A DNA stretch of 24,616 nt, taken from assembly GCA_003833135.1 (NCBI GenBank), contig QZLH01000564.1, positions 44,535-69,150 on the forward strand. The letters run 5' to 3'. The DNA is from Oehlia diaphana. Lineage: Eukaryota > Glomeromycota > Glomeromycetes > Glomerales > Glomeraceae. Below, piece by piece: positions 9,132-16,884 of the stretch. A program made the position numbers and the translations under genes. The notes under the pieces were generated by a model that was given only the letters and a program-made list of their open reading frames with translations, did no database searches and was not told where the DNA came from. The stretch's first letter is position 1, and each line of letters opens with the position of its first letter.

Positions 9132-9926
9132 TTATTCCATAGTATTTAGTTTTAAAGATATTTTCCAATCTATCAACATCAATAATTCCTGTTGTTGATA
9201 AATAATATTTTTATTTAATATAAAAAAGTCATTAATGAATTGAGCATCTTTGATTCCTTTAATCATAAGAATAGGGTTACGTTCAATAAGTATATCACGC
9301 CAATATGTAGAGCCATTGTATAAAAGTAGCGTATCTTCTAGCATTAAGGCTTTCTTATCAGTATCTAATTTTGCTAACTTGTCTACGCTTATATTATATT
9401 CATTATTATCATATGCTTTGACTTTAACTAGATTTACCTTTAACTCATAGATCTTTATCATCTTGAACAAAAGTAACCATAAAATCTTATAATTAACTTT
9501 AGACTTTTCTATTTCTAACATTGTTGACATATAAAAATTGTGAAATATATTCACTACCCATTGAGAATCTGTATAAATCATAATATTTAATGCTTTAGGA
9601 CATACAATTAAACTCAGAATTACCACCATTAATTCTGCTTTATTAGAAGAAGGATTATTACTGATATTGCAATTAAATTTTTTATCAAATGGTAAACTAA
9701 TTATAAAATTACAACCTATTTTCATTTCGTGTATTGTTAAATTTCTCATAGAACCATTAGTATATATTTCCAAATCCTTTACATGTTTTAATTGTTTTGA
9801 GATCTCCAACAGTTCTATACAATAATTTTTTAGATATACATATCTCAATAAGCTATTAATTTTTTTAACATTATTTACTTTAGCACTTGATTCACCATAG
9901 TATTTACATTCAGCTTGAACTAACAC
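9132..9926 (-). pseudogene. LINE RNase H domain with altered catalytic residues
   Basis: A 264-codon open segment with a ribonuclease H1-type fold, which in retrotransposons degrades the RNA strand of the RNA-DNA hybrid. Motifs in order are YTNGSM (residues 55-60; the canonical form is YTDGS, so the first catalytic Asp is Asn57), SSNKAEL with Glu98, IYTDSQWVV with Asp120, and VKVKAYDNNEYNISVDKLAK, where Asp182 is kept but the usual His after VKxKA is Tyr172. Two of the active-site positions are thus changed, and the enzyme would not be expected to work. The frame extends upstream past the first Met (VIYEV is in frame), so the Met is not a genuine start. It belongs to the LINE reading frame that spans 12708-8549. 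Confidence 0.75.
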
Positions 9927-11212
9927 TTCATAAATAACATTATTTACTATATAATGATCATTTTGTATAGAGTTAGCTTTAATTTTGACGCATGTATCTT
10001 GATTAATATATGTAATACAGCGTATATTTGAATTTTTTCATTTACTTCTAGATAATTCTATTTTTACATCACATCCTTTACATTTCTTAATTATAGGTAA
10101 GTTTATTGAAGAGGAAATTGTATCATCTATAATATCCTGAATCCAATGTTTGATAAGAACTTTATCATTATTATTATCAACTTTATTTATAATGTGACCT
10201 AAAATGGGTCCATTTACTTGATCGTTAAAAGTAGCTATCTACTGTCTAGTTTTATTAATATGATCATCAATATGTTTATACTCTAACTGATGTTCACTTT
10301 TTACTTTCTTTAAAATCAAGGGTTTCTCAATTAGGGATGCCAACGGTCAGTTCGGTTCAGTTTTGGTTTTAAAACTGCAGTTTTCAGCTGAAACCGAACC
10401 GACTGCAAAACCAACCGATAAAACTGAATTGCAAAACTGATTGCAAAACTACTGCAAAATTGAATGGTCTAATGTTAGAAAGTGTTAATTATAATTTTAT
10501 TTGATATATTCTTTAAAATTATAATTTTTTTTTTACGATAATAATGTCAATTTTGCGATTTTTTCAGCAGAATGAAAAATCACATGATCGATGCGTAAAA
10601 GATAAATTTTCTTATTATTTCAAAAATAAGAATACTATATACTGTATATATAAACACCAAAATCATAATTTTTAATAGTATTCTCAATAAAATTAATAAA
10701 AGAAACCTTTTTTCTTTTGGAATATATGATTAACTGATCGGTTTTTTTGTTGGTTTTTTTTATATATAAAACTGATGGTTAACCGGTCGGTCTTGGACTG
10801 AAACTGAACTGTAACTGAACTGGTAAAAACTGGTTATAATCGGTTATAACCAAACTTTTGGCATCCCTATTCTCAATAAGTGTATTTTCTATAAATTTGA
10901 ACCAACTAGAGATTCTTTCTTATGTATTAATTTTAATTCTATATTTTAAGTCTTTATATTTTAATAAATATAATCCATCTGAAGATATTAATTAACTGAT
11001 AAAATATACATTTTTCCCTTTCAGTTCCTTACTGATACCTTTTTGAAATAATTCTTTATGTGTGAAAATATTTGTTAAAGGTATTGAACTACCTTGAATC
11101 TGATTTGTCTTCACTCTACTTGATCTTATAGTTAACATATTATCATATAACAAAGCTAGCACATGAGCTAATAAACAATTTTTAATTTGTAAATCTTTTA
11201 AACTAATATTTT
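9927..11212 (-). pseudogene. LINE linker between reverse transcriptase and RNase H, split by a hAT MITE
   Basis: The minus-strand translation continues the LINE protein upstream of RNase H in pieces. One is NNNDKVLIKHWIQDIIDD with CKGCDVKIELS (10200-10040), a CxxC-containing stretch. The next is PLILKKVKSEHQLEYKHIDD (10325-10255). Beyond the inserted element are ISSWFKFIENTLIE (10915-10872) and LQIKNCLLAHVLALLYDNML (11195-11135). Stops occur near 10238, 10037, 10923 and 10995. If the 538-bp element and one copy of its 8-bp duplication are left out, the codons on both sides join in frame (NTLIE then KPLIL). This shows that both sides were one gene. I do not know a specific role for this linker. 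Confidence 0.6.
10332..10869. mobile_element. 538-bp hAT-type MITE with perfect 8-bp target duplication
   Basis: The left terminus TAGGGATGCCAA pairs with the right terminus TTGGCATCCCTA with one internal A bulge or mismatch. The flanks are TTCTCAAT at 10324-10331 and TTCTCAAT at 10870-10877, an exact 8-bp duplication diagnostic of hAT transposition. Subterminal regions are filled with GGTT/AACC words: CGGTTCAGTTTTGG and GAAACCGAACCGACTG at the left, and AACTGAACTGG and CGGTTATAACC at the right. AAAACTGCAGTTTT lies at 10371-10384. There is no coding capacity. It interrupts the LINE. Confidence 0.92.
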
Positions 11213-11220
11213 ATGACCTT

Positions 11221-11464
11221 TAAGGTTGCTTGCCGAAACCTAAGGGTTTAGGCACGATGGCGTTTTGCCAAAAAGTGAAATTCTGCCAAAACTATATTAA
11301 AGTTATATTAAAAAACTGGCAAAACTCTGGAGAAAGGCGAAACTGCCAAAACTTATTATAAAAGCTGAAACTGCTGAAACTCTACCGAAATTATAATAAA
11401 TCTATAGTAAAATTTTGATAAAACTAATCGTAGGATTTTGAAGAGGTTTAGACAAGCAACCTTA
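11221..11464. mobile_element. 244-bp hAT-type MITE in the LINE
   Basis: The left terminus TAAGGTTGCTTGCCGAAACC and the complement of the right terminus TAAGGTTGCTTGTCTAAACC differ at two positions. The flanks ATGACCTT (11213-11220) and ATAACCTT (11465-11472) match at 7 of 8 positions. The interior is made of GCCAAAACT/GCTGAAACT/GGCAAAACT words rather than a gene. It interrupts the LINE reading frame between the YIKSYLR and ISLKDLQIKN codons. Confidence 0.88.
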
Positions 11465-11472
11465 ATAACCTT

Positions 11473-12708
11473 AAATAGGATTTAATATATAATAGTTCAT
11501 CTTGTAATTGTTTACAATTTAAATCAAAAATATCTTTCATTACACCCTTCACAGTAACTTGGTTATATTTTCTACTTAATTGTCTTTGAGCTTGGATCGT
11601 ATTAATATCTTTAATACTATATCCTATAAACGAATATATAATATTATTAGGTAGTATAGTAATTGGTAAAGAAATTTTCCTTTTAAATATATATCTGCAT
11701 ATGGTGTTTAATTTTTTCACTTGAAAAGCTGACCAAACTAACAACTGCGTCTTATAATTAATTCAAGAGATGATCACATAATTATAAATATATTTCATTT
11801 GTAAATCTGTGATTTGTTTGGACTTAATGGTCTTATTATATCTACTAATAATGTCTTTACATTAATTAAAAATAAAATTTGTTTTTAAATCTAAATTAAT
11901 TTAAACTCCTAAAATTCTGACAGACTCTTTTGACGTTAAAGGTACAGGTCGAAATGTGAAAAATCAGGCATCAACCAGTCACCAATCGGACATCAATCAG
12001 GTAGCTGATTGGTGACCAATTGGTGACTGATTGGTATTTTCACCAAATACCATCACCAATCAGGCAGTTTGCTAACTTTTGATCTAGTGATCAAAAAAAA
12101 TGAAATATAGTTCATTGAAATCGTCTCGATAAGATGAATCTAATGGTAATAAAATTGTATTTCTAGGGTTAATACTTGATGAGATATTAAGTAAAATATA
12201 AAAATAAAAATATACTATTTATATTTTATTTAATTTTTATTAACTATTAATCCTAGAAATACAATTTTACTACCATTAAATTCATCTTGTTGAGACGATT
12301 CTAATGAACTAACTATATTTCATCCTTTTCTAATCACTAGATCAAAAGTTAGCAAACTGCCTGATTGGTGACGATATTTAGCAAAAATGCCAATCAGTTA
12401 CCAATCAGTCACCAATTAGTCACCAATCAGCTACCTGATTGGTGCCCGATTGGTGACTGATTGATGTCTGATTTTTCAAATTTTGACCTGTGAGATTTAA
12501 TCATTCGTTTTGAAAACCTAAAATTAACTTTAACAATATTTTTGTCCAATTTTTTATTTATGATTATTTCAAATTTATTGTAGTTGGTTTGTATATTATT
12601 CATTATATTGAATTCATCTGTGATTTTTAATATTTATTCTAATTGAAATTTATTCTTAGTGATTCACGTGACATCATTCATATATGATTGTGATGAAACA
12701 TTTATTTT
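11473..12708 (-). pseudogene. LINE reverse transcriptase, C-terminal half, split by a fold-back MITE
   Basis: This is the 3' portion of a LINE reverse transcriptase, the enzyme that copies element RNA into DNA at the target nick. From the minus strand, KINVSSQSYMND (12706-12673) is the catalytic box, normally YxDD; here it is YMND, followed by a stop where Trp is expected, then ITKNKFQLE. ILKITDEFNIMNN and a thumb-like stretch ending RFSKRMIKS follow, then the MITE at 11943-12492. After it come LTSKESVRILGV, stop, INLDLKTNFILN and an open stretch 11744-11448 (WSAFQVKKLNTICRYIF, ILPNNIIYSFIGYSI). Everything before the catalytic box is missing, as in 5'-truncated LINE insertions. Stops and the Asp-to-Asn change mean it is dead. 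Confidence 0.75.
11943..12492. mobile_element. 550-bp palindromic fold-back MITE, CCAAT-rich
   Basis: Two long inverted arms (about 11943-12172 and 12241-12492) enclose an AT-only centre of about 68 bp. The ends read YACAGGTC and GACCTGTG. Each arm then carries GAAAAATCAGRCATCAA and several ACCAATCAGTC-like repeats (CCAAT or ATTGG about ten times per arm), GTTTGCTAACTTTTGATCTA and AAAATTGTATTTCTAGG. A solo right end is at 1166-1258. Flanking duplications are not obvious. The element splits the LINE reverse transcriptase and is non-coding. Arm similarity is high, so the inserted copy is probably young compared with the LINE. Confidence 0.88.
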
Positions 12709-12716
12709 TAATTAAC

Positions 12717-13374
12717 GATCCGCGAGTCAACTAGAGAAATTACATATAAAATTTGACGCAGATCATATGCTAATTTGTCGTAATTAGCTGACTTTAATTA
12801 TTTCTGATGTAACAAAAACTAAAAGCATAGTTTACTAAAAATAACACAAACAATAAAGAAAATGTCACACTTTTATCTTTCAAAGCCACTAAGCGTAAAA
12901 CTTTTTTTTGACAAAGTTTACCTTGGAAGCACGCGGCATTTACTATGTTATTAGGTAAACTAAGGTTTTAAAAGTACAAATTATGGAAATTTTTTTATAT
13001 TTCACTAAACTTTCATGCATATTTGCTTTATTTTTGATATATTTTATAAGTAAACTATGCTGTAATAACTTCTAACCTGACAAATTCCAAGTCTTTTTCG
13101 TACTCATTTCAAGTGATATGGTATGATAAAATTAGTTTTTGTCTTTACAATCTCAGATCTCTTAGAAATTGTACTTTTTCCAACATTACATTATGGTTTT
13201 TTTGCATGAGATTGGTTGGAAAACTGTGGAAAACCATTTCATTAAAGCAAAATGGCGTTATTTAAACATTTGGCTAGTGAAATTCATGAACAACTCCACA
13301 TTTAGAAATGTGGCTTTTAATTAATAAATTTCCGTCAAATTTTATTATCATTTTCGCTACTTGACTCACGGATC
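12717..13374. mobile_element. 658-bp inverted-repeat element at the LINE edge
   Basis: The left end GATCCGCGAGTCAACTAG (12717-12734) and the complement of the right end, GATCCGTGAGTCAAGTAG (13357-13374), match at 16 of 18 positions. AATTAA occurs just outside on both sides (12710-12715 and 13378-13383), possibly a target duplication but also expected in such AT-rich DNA. The inside has no credible gene. It contains a near-perfect palindrome, CCACATTTAGAAATGTGG (13296-13313). LINE homology stops right at its left edge and tandem repeats begin right after its right edge. Confidence 0.6.
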
Positions 13375-13384
13375 ACCAATTAAT

Positions 13385-13686
13385 ATTATTCTCCCTTTGA
13401 TATTATTATTACTTTTTTTTTTATCTTTTGTAGTTTATTTTTAACCTTCGCCATTATCTTCTTTTCTAAGCATTATTATTCTCCCAGTGATGTTTTTATT
13501 TTTTTTTATCTTTTATGTAGTTAATTTTTAACCTTCGCCATTATTTTCTTTTCTGAGCATTGCATTGTTCATTCTTAATAATGGTTTTCATTTTTTTACC
13601 TTTACGTAGTTTATTTTAACCTTTATCATTATCTTCTTTTCTAAGCATTGCATTGTTCGTTTTTAATATTCTCCCGTTGACGTTTC
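13385..13686. repeat. tandem repeat, three and a partial unit of about 90 bp
   Basis: Units begin near 13385, 13475 and 13571, with a partial fourth from 13659. Each carries ATTATTCTCCC or a relic of it, a T-rich run, TTTTGTAGTTTATTTTTAAC, and CTTCGCCATTATCTTCTTTT followed by CTAAGCATT. GCATTGTTC is added in the later units. No coding sequence was seen. Confidence 0.75.
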
Positions 13687-14099
13687 AAATATAACAATTT
13701 TAAAATAGTACTATGCAGTCTTTACTATTTTAAAAAATCAATATGCTCGACCAATCAACGGTGATGGATTTGCGGATGATCACATGGCTAACATGGCTAT
13801 TTATAATCACAATTGCAAGTATGAATAATACTTACCGTACGCACTATAAGAGCCCTGTTATTAGCTTTTTTAATGAATTAAATAGATATAAATTAAAGAG
13901 ACAATACGATAAAAATCATTTTATTTACGAAAATATCTTAAGAAAATATTTACAAAATAATATTAATGTTTTATCTATTACCGGTAAATAAAAGGTGCAT
14001 TTCATTAAGATTTTAATTTATATTGAATATTAATAGGAAATGATTCCCAATAAAATAGCTATTATAAGAAATTTTGGAAAATGCAGTAATTATTTTACC
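13687..14099. other. spacer without a convincing gene
   Basis: An 82-codon open frame (13743-13991, plus strand) lies here. It starts with a hydrophobic stretch and ends in a Lys/Asn-rich part. I do not recognise it, it is short, and its codon use is not distinctive, so it is not annotated as a gene. No repeats or RNA signals were seen. Confidence 0.3.
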
Positions 14100-15165
14100 C
14101 GTTAATTACAGGATTGACCCGCCGCTTCTTATAGTACAAAATAAACGGCAGGTACCCGATACTTTTTCAGCGGTCCCCTAATCTTTTTTGAGGTAAATAT
14201 AATTAATTTTGACCGAATCTTTAATTTTTTTCCATATTTGAAAACTCGGATTAATTTTAATTATTAGGGACTTGTTTTTCCATAACAGATATTAGCGAAT
14301 ACCTGCTGTAATTAACAGCGGGTACCTGCCATTGGGTACCCTTCATAACATATAACGTATACAACGCTATGAAATATAGCGTATTAAACGTTATTTTTTG
14401 CGACCATGAATTGCATGTTAACCTGACAGAACAGGGACTTGCCGTAAAAAATAACGTATACACGTTACATAATTTAACGTGTATACGCTGTATACTATGG
14501 CTTTCCATAGACAATAAATATAAAAAACGGATCGATTTTTTTACAGAGGTGGCGTTTTATGGCAAGCCGTACTGGTCAAAAGACCGTCACTAATATAGCA
14601 TGTACTCATTATAATTTATGGCGTGTACCCGCAACTTTACAGCAGGTTACCCTTGCATTATATTAATTTTAGGGAGTGACTCGCTGTATAAATTAACGAG
14701 TACCCGCTGTAACTTATGACAGGTACCTGCTATTTTTTGCTGCAGGTACCAGTTAATTTTTTCATATAGCAGGTTCTTTAATTTTTTTTATCCATAAATT
14801 CAAATATTAGAAAGCTGTGACGTTTATAACCAGATTTATAGGCTAATAAAATTTCGTTAGAAAATTTCTAAAGTTTGTCATAATGTTAGCAAAAAAAAAA
14901 AAAAATTATTATTATAAATGTCACATTTCTTAATACCGTACATTGATTTTGTGGGCTATTTTATAGCAAACACTCGCCGTTTGTTATAGCAGATACCGTC
15001 GCTAGTTATAGCAGGTACCCGTTAGTTTATACAGCAAGTTGCCCCTATATCCTGTTAATTTCAGGGGTATCCCACCGTAAAAACAACATATACACGCTAC
15101 AAACTTTAACGTGTATACGCTGTATATTACTACGCACTTTTGACCATAGCGGCTTTCCATAGCGC
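14100..15165. repeat. GGTACC-rich repeat block with strong hairpins
   Basis: Six GGTACC sites (14151, 14321, 14335, 14722, 14745 and 15014) lie in under 900 bases, in contexts such as AGCGGGTACC, CAGGTACCTGC and ATAGCAGGTACCCG. Between them, related words GCTGTAA, TTATAGCAGG and GAGTACCCGCTG recur in both orientations. A composite unit, GTAAAAAATAAC, then a hairpin, then GCTTTCCATAG, is present twice (14442-14510 and 15074-15162). The block is clearly richer in G and C than its surroundings. Short open frames in it, on both strands, follow the repeats and are not genes. I do not recognise the family. Confidence 0.6.
14455..14487. other. perfect 13-bp-arm hairpin (possible cruciform)
   Basis: CGTATACACGTTA (14455-14467) is followed by a 7-base loop and its exact complement TAACGTGTATACG (14475-14487). 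The second copy of the unit (15074-15162) keeps the right arm exactly but has changed the left arm to CATATACACGCTA. A smaller hairpin, ACGCTAT-GAAAT-ATAGCGT, lies about 90 bases upstream. Confidence 0.8.
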
Positions 15166-15461
15166 TTGAGCATCTATGCAATCAAAATTAGATTTATTAA
15201 ATATAGCCATTATGAGGATAACTTATCAAATTGATTGAACAATATTGTTGTAACAAGCATTTTATCTTTATAAATTGCTATATTTAGTCTAGTACTATTT
15301 TTTTTTCTCTGCATAAAAAGTTGTAACAGTTTATTTAAGCTTAGTATAACTGAATTACAAATGTGTGTATTTTTATACTCCACTCCAACCAACCCGTTCG
15401 TTTTAACTTTTTCCTACGTATTAACGACTTTTACTATTGATTCAACTAACTGAATTAGACA

Positions 15462-15735
15462 ATGCATGTGAAAGAAAGTTTATATGGAAGAAGAGATTTA
15501 AGGATAAATTTAAAAAATTGGACTAGTGGAAATAAAAATATTGATGAATTATAAAACAATCACAACTTTTATATTATAATAAAATGTCTTGAATGGATAC
15601 CTTTGAAAAATTTCAAAATATTACTTATTGTATATTGCAGAAGGTGGTTTTGGTAAAATTTACACAGCTGGATGGCTTGAAGGGCTTATTGAATATTGGG
15701 ATATTAAAAATCATGGCGAAAATAATATTGAATGA
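15462..15735 (+). pseudogene. fragment of a glomeromycotan-type protein kinase gene
   Basis: This is the N-terminal lead-in and glycine loop of a protein kinase of the type hugely expanded in arbuscular mycorrhizal fungi. From 15462 one frame reads MHVKESLYGRRDLRINLKNW, TSGNKNIDEL and a stop; after the stop the same frame continues NNHNFYIIIKCLEWIPLKNF. The frame then shifts, and 15634-15732 reads IAEGGFGKIYTAGWLEGLIE with YWDIKN and a stop at 15733-15735. NWTSGN..ID, the LEWIP segment and the EGGFGKIY glycine loop follow each other with the spacing seen in intact members. The invariant Lys, catalytic loop and DFG are absent: homology ends after WDIKN. The remnant is not functional. A TATTGCAG just before GGTGGTTTTGG could mimic a splice acceptor, but the same bases read as codons of the motif. 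Confidence 0.65.
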
Positions 15736-16335
15736 AATTCCTTTTACTTAGGCCAATGGTTAAAGTACCATTCTTTTATCTTACTTTAATTTTAAAATTT
15801 ATCCTTTTGTTTATCACTTTTATTTTTAAAATTATATTTATATAAATAATGATTATAAATTTTATATTAATTCGATACTTATCATTGCTCGAGATATTTA
15901 ATTTTACGTGTATTTCCAGGGTTAGCGCTATGTAGTATAGAATTATAAATCTATATGACTATCTCCTATCAGTAGGTTTGAAATATCGATCAGTAGCCAC
16001 TACATTATTGCCTTAGAGGAGTAAGATAGAAAATAGAAAAGTATTTATCGTATTTTTTAATTTTCTTTTATGATAAAATGAATTATATGACGTTCATCAA
16101 ATTTATATAAGCGTGAGTTTTCGGTTCTTCATGTCTCGTAATGATTTGAAGAATAAAGAACCATCTCATTCAAATTATTTTATCATGTTTTGCTTTTGCA
16201 TTAAAAATAAAGCAGATGTTGCGACTGAAATTGAAATTTAACTGAATTTAAAATCCAGATATGGGAATTTTTATTTTTTTCTTAATGTCCGGATTTTCTA
16301 TATAATAAAAAATAACTTATTCTCTTAAAAAAAAA

Positions 16336-16455
16336 TTGTTTTTAAACATAGATTGTTCTTATATTCTTAATTTATAAAATCTTACTCTTTTAAAAAAAAT
16401 TTAAAAAAATTTGTTTTTAAACATAGATTGATCTTATATTCTTAATTTGTAAAAT
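16336..16455. repeat. near-identical 45-bp direct repeat pair
   Basis: The unit starts TTGTTTTTAAACATAGATTG and ends TTATATTCTTAATTTRTAAAAT. The copies at 16336-16380 and 16411-16455 match at 43 of 45 bases and are separated by a 30-base A/T run. This looks like a recent local duplication. Confidence 0.8.
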
Positions 16456-16592
16456 TCGAAGAGACGAAAAGTTTAACGAATAATGTATTAGTGTCTAGTG
16501 AACATTCCTTTATCGAAGTAAAACTAATAATAACATGTGTTTGTGATTATTAAGAACATTGAATTGCATATTAGTACCATATTGTATAGAAT

Positions 16593-16649
16593 AGTTATTG
16601 GATAGGTAAAAATATTGGTCACCGTAGGGGTAACTCCCATCCAATAACT
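16593..16649. repeat. 57-bp hairpin
   Basis: AGTTATTGGAT (16593-16603) and ATCCAATAACT (16639-16649) are exact complements around a 35-base loop, which includes GTAGGGGTAACTCCC. Pairing extends weakly outward (ATA/TGTAT). It may be a miniature or deleted inverted-repeat element. Confidence 0.6.
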
Positions 16650-16884
16650 GTATTATTATTACGTATGCCACTCACCCAACTAATTTTAACGGTTTTTATA
16701 TAAAAAGTCTAATTAAATTAATTTGCTAATTTTATACATAACCAATATTTTATTCCATCTTTTTACTGCAATCTTATTGGTTTATCTTTAACATTTATTT
16801 TGATAATATTCATGTGATTAAATTCATTATTATAATGACCCAATCAAGTCCAAAGGCTTGAACCTTAACCTACCCTACATACTA

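Larger units (their letters stand above)
15736..16884. other. intergenic region with direct repeats and a hairpin
   Basis: No gene was seen. It holds a pair of 45-bp direct repeats (16336-16380 and 16411-16455) that differ at only two bases, and a hairpin with 11-bp perfect arms (16593-16603 and 16639-16649). A minus-strand AATAAA at 16749-16754 lies about 130 bases past the F-box stop codon and could be its polyadenylation signal. Confidence 0.4.

Noticed and set aside
9250..9450. 66-codon open frame on the plus strand
   Set aside because: It lies antisense to the RNase H segment, which has clear family motifs; this frame is its shadow.
13743..13991. 82-codon open frame, plus strand
   Set aside because: Not recognised, short, no supporting signals; kept only as a remark on the spacer.
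14257..14593. Overlapping open frames on both strands (85 and 74 codons)
   Set aside because: Both run through the GGTACC/hairpin repeats; the frames follow the repeat pattern rather than a protein.
15210..15392. 60-codon open frame, minus strand
   Set aside because: No recognisable motif, isolated, of a length expected by chance.
15625..15641. Splice acceptor before the kinase glycine loop
   Set aside because: TATTGCAG looks like an acceptor, but the same bases encode the conserved residues before the glycine loop, and the lead-in segment is just upstream without an intron.
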